Shown here in pieces: positions 24,453 through 32,402 of a DNA stretch of 64,000 nucleotides. Below the pieces are notes generated by a model. That model was not told the DNA's origin. It searched no databases and worked only from the letters and a program-made list of their open reading frames with translations. The stretch is from Chitinophaga eiseniae (GTDB lineage Bacteria; Bacteroidota; Bacteroidia; Chitinophagales; Chitinophagaceae): assembly GCF_012641265.1 (NCBI RefSeq), contig NZ_JABAHZ010000002.1:806001-870000 (forward strand), given 5' to 3'. Made by a program: the position numbers and the translations under genes. Each line of letters starts with the position of its first letter. The first letter of the stretch is position 1.

Positions 24453-24504
24453 CAAAATTATTTCAGCAAGCATTATTATCATAATTAGTTAAATAATACA
24501 TTTG
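24453..24504. promoter_or_regulatory. divergent promoters with LysR-type operator between
   Basis: The minus-strand box TAATTTTG (24453-24460) precedes the MFS gene, and the plus-strand box TACATTTG (24497-24504) precedes the LysR gene. Exactly midway lies ATTAT-TATC-ATAAT (24472-24485), an inverted repeat of the T-N11-A type bound by LysR proteins. Neither promoter has a good -33 TTG, in line with activator dependence. The pattern is seen in the sequence; binding is inferred. Confidence 0.55.
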
Positions 24505-24524
24505 CATCAGAAAAATGATGGATT

Positions 24525-25460
24525 ATGCCAGTAAATTTCGAGTGGTTCCGGACTTTCAAAACAATTTATGAAACCGGATCACTGACAGCCACCGCACAAG
24601 CGTTATTCATTTCCCAGCCGGGTGTAAGTTTGCATTTGAATTCGCTGGAGGCGTATGTGGGATATAAACTTTTTGATAGAACAGCGAGGAAAATGGTGCC
24701 CACAGAACGGGCAAAAGTGTTCTATAACTTCATCCTCGAAGCCGTGAATAAGCTGGAACAGGCGGAAGAGCATTTTCATAAAAGTGCGGAAGACAACAGG
24801 TCGACCATTAGTATCGGCATGTGCCTGGAAACTTTCCAGTTTACATTGGAACAATATATCTCTACCCTTCCGTTTAACATCAACATTAAATTCGGAGAGT
24901 ATCCTGATATGCAGCAGGATCTTGACCATGGCTTGCTCGACTTGATCATTGCGCCCCACAAAAGCAACCAGGCCAACCTGGAGTACAAGGCTTTTGCTAA
25001 AGAAAAAATTGTACTGGCAGGTGGCGGCATGCAGGATATTCAACCATTCACCAGCTTAATCATGGCTAATAGAATTGAAGAAGCCGAGCAGTGGCTAAAG
25101 GGGCAAACATGGTATACAACTGCTGCCGATATGGAAAATATGCGCAGATTCTGGTACCTGAATTTCAACAGGCACCCCGATTTCCGTCCAAATTATATTG
25201 TGCCCAACAAATGTTCTATTGTTCGTTGCTTAATTGATGGAAAAGGCTTTGCCATCATCCCCGATTTTCTCTGCAGGCATGAACTGGCAACAGGAAAGTT
25301 AAAGTTGGCCTGGGAAGGAAACAAAGTAATGGAAAATACGCTCTACTTCGGCACCCGCAAGAAGACCATGTACAGTAAGGAAATAGGAATGATTGAAGCG
25401 CTTTTTGAAGAGCAGTCTTCGCTATTTTCTAATGATGAAGTGTTGCAGGAGTCTGTATAG
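24525..25460 (+). CDS. LysR-family transcriptional regulator
   Basis: A 311-residue regulator. Residues ~5-65 form the winged helix-turn-helix: FEWFRTFKTIYETGSLTATA with the recognition part QPGVSLHLNSLE and the wing LFDRTARKMVPTERA. Residues ~90-295 form the periplasmic-binding-protein-like effector domain. The effector is unknown. It is divergent from the MFS exporter and probably controls that gene and itself. A good bidirectional terminator follows 42 bases after its stop. Confidence 0.94.
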   Translation: MPVNFEWFRTFKTIYETGSLTATAQALFISQPGVSLHLNSLEAYVGYKLFDRTARKMVPTERAKVFYNFILEAVNKLEQAEEHFHKSAEDNRSTISIGMCLETFQFTLEQYISTLPFNINIKFGEYPDMQQDLDHGLLDLIIAPHKSNQANLEYKAFAKEKIVLAGGGMQDIQPFTSLIMANRIEEAEQWLKGQTWYTTAADMENMRRFWYLNFNRHPDFRPNYIVPNKCSIVRCLIDGKGFAIIPDFLCRHELATGKLKLAWEGNKVMENTLYFGTRKKTMYSKEIGMIEALFEEQSSLFSNDEVLQESV

Positions 25461-25501
25461 ATATGTTTAGTTAGGTATCCTTATTTATAGATGGAACGCG
25501 C

Positions 25502-25532
25502 AAAAGCATGCCTCTGACAGAAGCATGCTTTT
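25502..25532. terminator. bidirectional terminator after the LysR gene
   Basis: Perfect 10-bp stem: AAAAGCATGC (25502-25511) pairs with GCATGCTTTT (25523-25532) around an 11-base loop. It lies between the convergent LysR and lipoprotein genes and has A/T runs for both strands. Confidence 0.85.
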
Positions 25533-25570
25533 ATAGTTTTAATGAAATATTACAGCGGTGGTGTTAACGC

Positions 25571-26113
25571 TTATTTACCAAAGCTGCCGATGGCCAACGT
25601 TTCAGTTCCCGTTGCTGTAGCCACTTTTAGGAAAGAAGAAAGTGCCAGTACATCGTCGTATTTAAATTTAATTTCGGTACGTACGTTATTAGGCTGATAC
25701 AGTTTGATGGTATTGATTTTGTCAACTACGGTATGAGTAAGTGCAGCGCCGGTACCTTTAAAGCTGATCGCTTTTTTCTCCAGGTCTTTTGGCCGGAAAA
25801 CAGTGTCGGTGGTAGGTGCGGCGATGGTGCCTTTAATCAGGTAAACATTGTATTCTGCGTCTTTGGTGTTCTTGTCGAGATTCAATACAACGATTACGCT
25901 ATTTCCACTGTCAGCAAGGTTTTCCTTGAGTGTTACGGTGCCTATTTTTTTATCCTTGTCATCTCCTGTAGTGCCTTTCAGCTCATAAGTTTTGCTGCGT
26001 GGAGTAGGAACAATAGGATCGTCATTATCCTTTTTGCAGGAGCTGAAAGATATACCCAATACAGTGGCCATTACTGCTCCGGTCAGGAGAGTATTCTTGT
26101 TGAACATAAGCAT
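25571..26113 (-). CDS. predicted lipoprotein, function unknown
   Basis: A 180-residue protein with a lipoprotein signal: hydrophobic TGAVMATVLGISF followed by the lipobox SFSSC and a KKDNDDP stretch typical of surface-exposed Bacteroidota lipoproteins. An alternative ATG lies six bases downstream and changes nothing. The mature part is beta-rich and lysine/threonine-rich, with no motif I recognise. It stands alone, facing the LysR gene, with a large upstream spacer. Secretion to the outer envelope is well supported, function is not. Confidence 0.75.
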   Translation of the reverse strand: MLMFNKNTLLTGAVMATVLGISFSSCKKDNDDPIVPTPRSKTYELKGTTGDDKDKKIGTVTLKENLADSGNSVIVVLNLDKNTKDAEYNVYLIKGTIAAPTTDTVFRPKDLEKKAISFKGTGAALTHTVVDKINTIKLYQPNNVRTEIKFKYDDVLALSSFLKVATATGTETLAIGSFGK

Positions 26114-26493
26114 TGTTTGTGTTTTATGAAGGTTTTATAAAGGTGATGCTACGTTGTTGATCGTGTAATTTTCGTTCTTGAATTTTTATGCAATAGGTTC
26201 TCAGCGCTGATATGATATGTTAAACGAGACTTGAAATTAAATGTTACAGCTATCGCAATATATTTTGAATTATTTTTTCTTGTGCCCTGTAATGGCTTGC
26301 TGTAAATGGTCTTAGCGAGGTGGTTTTAGATTCATGGTAAGTATACCAATTTTTTATTTCTCTTGTCAGAGATGATTTTTATGGAAAGAAATCAATTACA
26401 TTTGTATCTCATCATTCGATGATAAACTGATAGTAATATGAAAGCTTAAATAATCGCTGGTACTTCCCGCGAATCTTCTCTCCGCATTATTGT
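26114..26493. other. non-coding spacer upstream of the MATE gene
   Basis: About 380 AT-rich bases. No coding frame was seen. A TACATTTG sequence at 26397-26404 fits the Bacteroidota -7 box, though no TTG lies at a suitable distance, and transcripts from it would carry the folded leader described at 26420-26533. Confidence 0.5.
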
Positions 26494-26533
26494 TTGGTTT
26501 GTGGCACTGCCAAGTGCCATTATCAGTTTATTA
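26420..26533 (+). promoter_or_regulatory. candidate folded leader of the MATE gene
   Basis: TGATAAACTGATA (26420-26432) can pair with TATCAGTTTATTA (26521-26533), 13 positions with one G-U, closing a region of about 114 bases. Just inside the right arm is a perfect hairpin TGGCACT (26502-26508) / AGTGCCA (26513-26519). The MATE ATG is 14 bases after the outer stem. It matches no riboswitch class I recognise. Confidence 0.4.
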
Positions 26534-26547
26534 TTTCAACTTATTAT

Positions 26548-27963
26548 ATGTCTATTTTAACGAAAACGTTATTGCGTGTCCGTCATTTTTTTCAGTTATT
26601 CAAGATAGCGGTGGCTGGTAGTGAGAAAGAGTTTACTACCGGCAGTATTAACCGGGCTATTTTCCTGCTGGCAGTACCTATGATCCTGGAAATGGCGATG
26701 GAGTCGTTATTTGCGGTAGTGGATATTTATTTTGTAGGTCATTTAGGAGTAAATGCCATTACTACGGTAGGGCTTACGGAATCTATCCTGATGTTGGTAT
26801 ATACGGTTACAATGGGATTAAGTATGGGCGCCACTGCCATGATAGCGCGTCGTACCGGGGAAAAAGACCCGGATGCTGCAGCACATGCTGCCATGCAAGC
26901 CCTGTACATTGGTTTGATCTTATCTCTACTGGTAACGGTAGTGGGTGTCTTTTTCTCAAAAGATGTTTTATTAATGATGGGAGCATCCATGGATGTGGCA
27001 GACTACGGTTATATATATACGAAGATCTTGTTGTGCGGTAATATTGTGGTCATTTTGCTAATACTCATCAATGGTATTTTTCGTGGTGCAGGAGATGCGG
27101 CCCTGGCTATGCGTGCCTTATGGATTGCTAATGGCTTGAATATTATCTTATGTCCGTTGCTGATTTCCGGTGCCGGCCCCATTCCGGCTATGGGGTTGAA
27201 AGGTGCGGCCATTGCTACTTTCGTTGGAAGGGGTGTGGGCGTGCTATACCAACTTTATCACCTGGCAAAAGGAAGGGATCTGATACGTATTACCCGGAAG
27301 CACCTGGCGCCTGCCTTACCGATTATCTGGAGCATTCTCAGGATAGCAGTGGGCGCCACTGCCCAGATGCTTATTGCTGCGGCCAGCTGGATATTCCTGG
27401 TGCGTATCATTGCCCATTTTGGAAAAGATGCGGTAGCAGGGTATACAATTACGATCCGGGTGGTGCTTTTTACCATCCTGCCAGCCTGGGGAATGGCAAA
27501 TGCGGCGGCAGCGCTGGTAGGGCAAAATCTGGGTGCTCAACAGCCGGAAAGGGCGGAAATATCGGCCTGGCGGGCGGCGTTTTTTAATATGCTATTCCTG
27601 GGCTTCGTAGCTATTGTATTCATTACCGGGGCACGGTCCATTATAGGCTTTTTTACAACCGATCCGGTGGTATTGGATTATGCGGTGCAGTGTATCCGCC
27701 TGATGAGCGCAGGATATGTCTTTTATGCCTACGGTATGGTGCTTATCCAGTCGTTCAACGGTGCCGGAGATACCCGTACTCCCCTGCTCATCAATTTATT
27801 TGTGATGTGGACGCTGCAAATGCCCCTGGCTTATGTCCTGGCTATCTGGCTAAAGCTGGGTCCTGTGGGGGTATTCTGGGCCATTGCCATCTCCGAGTCT
27901 ACTTCAGCTATCGCCGCTATACTGCTATTCCGCCGCGGTGCCTGGAAAACAGTAAAGATTTAA
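26548..27963 (+). CDS. MATE-family multidrug/metabolite efflux transporter
   Basis: Predicted 471 residues from ATG 26548 (an ATG at 26494 would put an RNA hairpin in the coding region and add a hydrophilic, atypical tail). Twelve predicted transmembrane helices in two homologous halves, with the MATE pattern near the start (TTGSINRAIFLLAVPMILEM, AVVDIYFVGHLG) and GAGDTRTPLLINLFVMW in the second half. MATE pumps export cationic drugs or metabolites using Na+ or H+ gradients; the coupling ion and substrate cannot be read from this. The next gene, a PfkB kinase, has its own promoter. Confidence 0.93.
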   Translation: MSILTKTLLRVRHFFQLFKIAVAGSEKEFTTGSINRAIFLLAVPMILEMAMESLFAVVDIYFVGHLGVNAITTVGLTESILMLVYTVTMGLSMGATAMIARRTGEKDPDAAAHAAMQALYIGLILSLLVTVVGVFFSKDVLLMMGASMDVADYGYIYTKILLCGNIVVILLILINGIFRGAGDAALAMRALWIANGLNIILCPLLISGAGPIPAMGLKGAAIATFVGRGVGVLYQLYHLAKGRDLIRITRKHLAPALPIIWSILRIAVGATAQMLIAAASWIFLVRIIAHFGKDAVAGYTITIRVVLFTILPAWGMANAAAALVGQNLGAQQPERAEISAWRAAFFNMLFLGFVAIVFITGARSIIGFFTTDPVVLDYAVQCIRLMSAGYVFYAYGMVLIQSFNGAGDTRTPLLINLFVMWTLQMPLAYVLAIWLKLGPVGVFWAIAISESTSAIAAILLFRRGAWKTVKI

Positions 27964-27965
27964 AG

Positions 27966-27994
27966 TTGTCTTTCTATTTAAGTAATTACCTTTG
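27966..27994 (+). promoter_or_regulatory. Bacteroidota-type promoter of the pfkB-like gene
   Basis: A -33 TTG at 27966-27968 and a -7 TACCTTTG at 27987-27994, spacer 18 bases. The predicted start of transcription is near 28000, about 40 bases before ATG 28043. This favours independent transcription of the kinase from the MATE gene. Confidence 0.5.
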
Positions 27995-28042
27995 CCAGGT
28001 TTTGTATTAAATTTTAACATAATAAAAATTAATTGGAATAGC

Positions 28043-28966
28043 ATGTCTCTCACTGTCGTAGGTACAATGGCTTTCGATGAAATCGAAACCCCCTTTGGAA
28101 AGTCAGGTAAAATTATAGGCGGATCAGCCACTTATATTGCCTGGGCGGCCTCTAATTTTGTTAAGCCTATCAACCAGGTATCTGTAGTAGGTGAAGATTT
28201 CCCCAAATCAGAGCTGGATGCGCTGAAAAACAAAGGAGTGGCGCTCGATGGAGTACAGGTAAAACAAGGCGAAAAATCTTTCTACTGGTCCGGTAAGTAT
28301 CACATGGATATGAACACCCGCGACTCGCTGGCTACAGAGTTAAACGTACTGGCAGATTTTAAACCGGTTATTCCTGAAAGCTACCAGGGCAGCGAATTCC
28401 TGATCCTGGGTAACCTTACCCCACAAGTACAGATGAGCGTATTGGATCAGCTGAAAGTACGTCCTAAGCTGATTGTTATGGATACCATGAACTTCTGGAT
28501 GGAAGTGGCACTCGACGACTTGCTGAAAGTGTTGAAGAAAGTAGATGTGTTGATGGTAAACGACGGAGAAGCGCGCCAGTTAAGCGGTGAGTACTCCCTG
28601 GTAAAGGCTGCCCGTAAAATCATGGCGATGGGTCCCCGTTACCTTATTATTAAGAAAGGAGAACACGGCGCCCTGCTGTTTTATGAAAATCATGTATTCT
28701 TTGCGCCTGCTATGCCGCTGGATGACGTGTATGACCCAACCGGCGCCGGAGATACTTTTGCAGGTGGTTTTATCGGTCACCTGGCTAAAACAAAAGATAT
28801 CTCTTTCGAAAACATGAAAACCGCCATCATAGTAGGATCAGCAATGGCGTCTTTCTGTGTGGAGAAGTTTGGTACCGAACGTCTCCGGGAAATTACGCAG
28901 GAAGATATTTCTGCGCGCCTGGAGCAGTTTGTACAACTGGTTAATTTTGATATCGACCTGGTATAG
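28043..28966 (+). CDS. PfkB-family carbohydrate/nucleoside kinase
   Basis: Predicted 307 residues from ATG 28043 (an in-frame ATG at 27992 overlaps the promoter). It has the ribokinase fold with both family signatures: an N-terminal GG motif (KIIGGSATYIAWAA) and the C-terminal DPTGAGDTFAGGF, in which the aspartate is the catalytic base and GAGD forms the anion hole. Such kinases phosphorylate a sugar or nucleoside hydroxyl with ATP. The lid region is short and the substrate is not clear. It is followed by a strong bidirectional terminator facing the S1/P1 nuclease gene. Confidence 0.9.
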   Translation: MSLTVVGTMAFDEIETPFGKSGKIIGGSATYIAWAASNFVKPINQVSVVGEDFPKSELDALKNKGVALDGVQVKQGEKSFYWSGKYHMDMNTRDSLATELNVLADFKPVIPESYQGSEFLILGNLTPQVQMSVLDQLKVRPKLIVMDTMNFWMEVALDDLLKVLKKVDVLMVNDGEARQLSGEYSLVKAARKIMAMGPRYLIIKKGEHGALLFYENHVFFAPAMPLDDVYDPTGAGDTFAGGFIGHLAKTKDISFENMKTAIIVGSAMASFCVEKFGTERLREITQEDISARLEQFVQLVNFDIDLV

Positions 28967-28980
28967 GATATATCTTATAT

Positions 28981-29032
28981 AAAATGATAAAAGGGGAATA
29001 ACCGGCTTAGGTTATTCCCCTTTTATCATTTT
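28981..29032. terminator. 23-bp perfect inverted repeat, bidirectional terminator
   Basis: The left arm 28981-29003 and right arm 29010-29032 are perfect complements over 23 bases around a GGCTTA loop. The core GGGGAATAACC is GC-rich at the loop end and ends in A/T runs on both sides, so it can stop transcription from both convergent genes. The perfect match is longer than termination alone needs. Confidence 0.88.
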
Positions 29033-29045
29033 ATACAGTGAGATG

Positions 29046-29837
29046 TTATTTATAAATGCTGTTCAGAATAGCAGCCAGTCTCAACCCTCCTTTCAGCAAT
29101 TGCTGGTTCAGATCGTTCATAAAAACATAGTTATAACGGTAACTGAGCTTGGCATCGGGTTGTGTATAGCTATATACTTTATCGGCCAGCAGGTGCGATT
29201 CATACATCCAATCGGCAATGGATCCTTTTTGCAATGCTTTTACTTCCGCAGCAGAAGCGATGTCCAGGGCTTTGGTATACTCGGTATAACTGAGCTGCTG
29301 AAAATCGATCAGGTGCTCGTCCCATACCCGGTGTAAGTTAGATGGCTTATCGAACCACATGACGGAAATTTTATTGCCGCCCATATCTTCATCACGACCC
29401 ACGTGCAGGGGTTGATGCATATCTCCCATCATATGTACCAGGAAGGTAAGTGCAAACAACTGTTTGTCTTTGGAAAGGGAACGGTTTTTCAGTTCCTTGA
29501 TCATCGCCTGGGTTTCGGTATAAAGATTTTCATCAGTAGCTGCGGCCAGTAACTCATTAAATTTAGTCCGGTCGATATTGGCGGGAAAATCCAGGTAATG
29601 CCATTTGCTGGTATGATCGTATTGATGCGTAGTGTCTGATTTAATAAAATCAGGCCAGTTGGCAATCATTGCCATCGGCTGGCGACCAAGAATTTGCGTG
29701 ATCGCTTTACGGGCTTGTGGAGTCAGGTGCTGCCAGGCTATTTCGGCAACAATACGGTGGCCATTAGGGCCCCAGGCAAAAGAGGCAAGAGGAAGCAGGA
29801 AGGCGATTAACAGGCCTGTTAAGATTTTTTTTCTCAT
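29046..29837 (-). CDS. S1/P1-family zinc-dependent nuclease, secreted
   Basis: A 263-residue exported enzyme. The signal peptide is MRKKILTGLLIAFLLPLASF with cleavage before Trp in A-WGPNGHRIVAEIAW: in S1/P1 nucleases this new N-terminal Trp is itself a zinc ligand. Other ligands are visible: HMMGDMHQPLHVGRD (His-Asp-His cluster of the trinuclear zinc site), the Asp of WPDFIKSD, and the His-x3-Asp type HRVWDEHLID. These enzymes cut single-stranded DNA/RNA and remove 3'-phosphates from nucleotides, serving phosphate or nucleotide scavenging in the periplasm. Length is normal for the bacterial branch. It appears monocistronic. Confidence 0.93.
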   Translation of the reverse strand: MRKKILTGLLIAFLLPLASFAWGPNGHRIVAEIAWQHLTPQARKAITQILGRQPMAMIANWPDFIKSDTTHQYDHTSKWHYLDFPANIDRTKFNELLAAATDENLYTETQAMIKELKNRSLSKDKQLFALTFLVHMMGDMHQPLHVGRDEDMGGNKISVMWFDKPSNLHRVWDEHLIDFQQLSYTEYTKALDIASAAEVKALQKGSIADWMYESHLLADKVYSYTQPDAKLSYRYNYVFMNDLNQQLLKGGLRLAAILNSIYK

Positions 29838-29938
29838 AAGTCGTCCTTAAATAAGCAGCAAAATTAAAGCATCTTTTTTAACACTTCTCTTCCTGATTCT
29901 TTAGTATTTTTACAGACTGCTCAAATACAAATTTCAAT

Positions 29939-31993
29939 ATGTCATTTAAGATACAGGCTCCATACGCTCCTGCTGGTGATCAGCCGGAAGCGATTAAACA
30001 ATTAACCCGAGGACTCAATGACGGTGAACCATTTCAGACCCTGTTGGGCGTAACCGGCTCCGGAAAAACCTTTACTGTTGCCAACGTGATCCAGGAAGTA
30101 CAGCGCCCCACCCTGGTGCTTACCCACAATAAAACCCTGGTAGCGCAGCTCTACGGCGAATTAAGACAGTTCTTCCCCGATAATGCGGTAGAATACTATG
30201 TGTCCTACTACGATTATTATCAACCGGAAGCCTATATGCCTGTGAGCGATACATATATAGAAAAAGACCTGGCTATTAATGAGGAACTGGATAAGCTGCG
30301 ACTGAAAGCTACTTCCAACCTGCTTTCCGGTCGCAGGGATATTATTGTGGTAGCCAGCGTGTCTTGTATCTATGGTATCGGTAACCCTACAGAGTATGAA
30401 AATGGGATTATCCGTATACAGAAAGGCCAGACGGTAAGTCGTAATACGCTGCTGCATGGGCTGGTAAACTCCCTGTACAGTCGCACTACAGGCGATTTTA
30501 ACCGGGGGAATTTCCGGGTAAAAGGAGATACCGTGGATATTAACCTGCCTTACGTGGATTATGGTTACCGTATTACTTTTTTTGGAGATGAGATTGAGGA
30601 AATAGAGACGATTGATGTGCAGAATAGTAAACGTATTACCGTGGTGGAAAATGCTGCCATTTTCCCGGCTAATATGTACCTGGCGCCCAAAGAAATGATG
30701 CAGCAGATCATCTTTGAAATACAGGACGAATTAAAGGCACAGGTGGAATACTTTAAGGCCAATGGTAAGCTGATAGAAGCACAACGTTTATCAGAACGGG
30801 TGAATTATGATATAGAAATGATTCGTGAGCTGGGCTACTGTAGCGGTATCGAAAACTATTCCCGCTTCCTGGACCGTCGTAAGCCAGGTGCAAGGCCCTT
30901 CTGCCTGTTGGATTATTTCCCTGAGGATTTCCTGCTGGTGGTAGATGAAAGCCACGTAACCATTCCCCAGATAGGGGCTATGTATGGTGGCGACCGTTCC
31001 CGTAAACTGAACCTGGTAGAATTCGGATTCCGACTGCCTTCCGCACTGGATAACCGGCCGTTGAACTTCCATGAGTTTGAGAATATGCTCAATCAGACCA
31101 TTTTTGTAAGTGCTACCCCAGGTGATTACGAGCTGAAGAAAACAGAAGGGGTGGTGGTAGAGCAGGTAGTACGTCCTACCGGCCTACTGGAGCCTCCTAT
31201 TGAGGTGCGACCCAGCGTGAACCAGGTGGATGATTTGCTGGAAGAAATCGATAAGCGGGTGCTGAAGGGCGACCGGGTACTGGTAACCACCCTGACCAAG
31301 CGTATGGCGGAGGAAATGGACAAATACCTGGGACGTATTAATGTTAAGTCGCGGTACATCCACTCTGAAGTAGATACCCTGGAACGTATAGAAATACTAA
31401 GAGACCTGCGCCTGGGCAATATCGACGTATTGGTGGGCGTAAACCTCCTCCGTGAGGGATTAGACTTGCCGGAAGTATCGCTGGTGGCCATCCTGGATGC
31501 CGATAAGGAAGGCTTCCTGAGAGATGAGCGGTCGCTGACCCAAACGGCGGGACGTGCTGCCCGTAACGTAGATGGGTTGGTAATATTCTATGCAGATAAG
31601 ATCACGGAGAGTATGCAGCGGACTATGGATGAAACAGACCGGCGCCGGGAGAAACAGCAGGCATTTAACAAGGCGCATCATATTACACCCAAAACCGTTC
31701 GTAAGAGCAAGGAGCAGATCCTCGGGCAAACGTCCGTACTGGAAATCAAGCACTTTGATGAACATTCGCCGATGGCTGTTCACGACGAGGTACAGCTGGT
31801 AGCAGAAGATGCCATGGCTTATGCCAGGTCGTCTGCGGCGGCTGTGAAAACAATCCCGCAAATGGAGAAGTCGATTGCCAAGGTGAAAAAGGATATGGAA
31901 AAGGCAGCCCGTGATCTCGACTTTATGGAAGCGGCCCGTTTAAGGGATCAGATGTTTGCTTTAGAGCGCGAATTATTAGAAATGAAGCAATAG
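29939..31993 (+). CDS. uvrB: UvrB, excinuclease ABC subunit B
   Basis: A 684-residue damage-verifying helicase-like subunit of nucleotide excision repair. Visible: Walker A GVTGSGKTF (~37-45), the beta-hairpin that clamps DNA (YYDYYQPEAYMPVSDTYIEK), the DEAD-type motif DESH (~340), helicase motifs V/VI (GLDLPEVSLVAILDADKEG and QTAGRAARN), and the C-terminal UVR domain that binds UvrC (AARDLDFMEAARLRDQM). Length is standard. It is a single gene here; UvrA and UvrC are not in the window. It is divergent from the S1/P1 nuclease with about 100 bases between. Confidence 0.98.
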   Translation: MSFKIQAPYAPAGDQPEAIKQLTRGLNDGEPFQTLLGVTGSGKTFTVANVIQEVQRPTLVLTHNKTLVAQLYGELRQFFPDNAVEYYVSYYDYYQPEAYMPVSDTYIEKDLAINEELDKLRLKATSNLLSGRRDIIVVASVSCIYGIGNPTEYENGIIRIQKGQTVSRNTLLHGLVNSLYSRTTGDFNRGNFRVKGDTVDINLPYVDYGYRITFFGDEIEEIETIDVQNSKRITVVENAAIFPANMYLAPKEMMQQIIFEIQDELKAQVEYFKANGKLIEAQRLSERVNYDIEMIRELGYCSGIENYSRFLDRRKPGARPFCLLDYFPEDFLLVVDESHVTIPQIGAMYGGDRSRKLNLVEFGFRLPSALDNRPLNFHEFENMLNQTIFVSATPGDYELKKTEGVVVEQVVRPTGLLEPPIEVRPSVNQVDDLLEEIDKRVLKGDRVLVTTLTKRMAEEMDKYLGRINVKSRYIHSEVDTLERIEILRDLRLGNIDVLVGVNLLREGLDLPEVSLVAILDADKEGFLRDERSLTQTAGRAARNVDGLVIFYADKITESMQRTMDETDRRREKQQAFNKAHHITPKTVRKSKEQILGQTSVLEIKHFDEHSPMAVHDEVQLVAEDAMAYARSSAAAVKTIPQMEKSIAKVKKDMEKAARDLDFMEAARLRDQMFALERELLEMKQ

Positions 31994-32402
31994 TTAGCCC
32001 GGCCTAATTAAAACATTATATGTATTTATTTTTAATGTGAATGGTTGTTTTTAGATGTTGAATTGATAAATATGTAATTTATAATAAATTGTTTACCAGG
32101 TTGTTGTATTGCTTTTTACACAATTACAGTAATACATCCACCTGGTAAATTTGAAAATTCTTAACCTTCTCGTAACACATCTCTATATCAATTGATATTC
32201 AATAATTTACATGCTATTTTGCTGCCTTCATAAATGTTGCTATAGCAATAATTCGTAATTAATATTATAATTAATTATTATATAGTTAGCTTAATCCTAA
32301 ATATCGCACCCTCTATTCAAATATTTCTATTTTTAGCGCCTTCTATTTGACGTTTTAAATTTCAGATATACTTTTATTTAAGAAATTTAAAAATAGATCG
32401 CT
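31994..32402. other. AT-rich spacer upstream of amt
   Basis: About 410 bases, very AT-rich (for example 32255-32300). No coding frame was found. The last 80 bases hold a possible leader hairpin: TCTATTTTTA (32326-32335) pairs with TAAAAATAGA (32388-32397), which would cover the zone just before ATG 32403. In such AT-rich DNA a 10-bp match may be chance. Confidence 0.45.
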
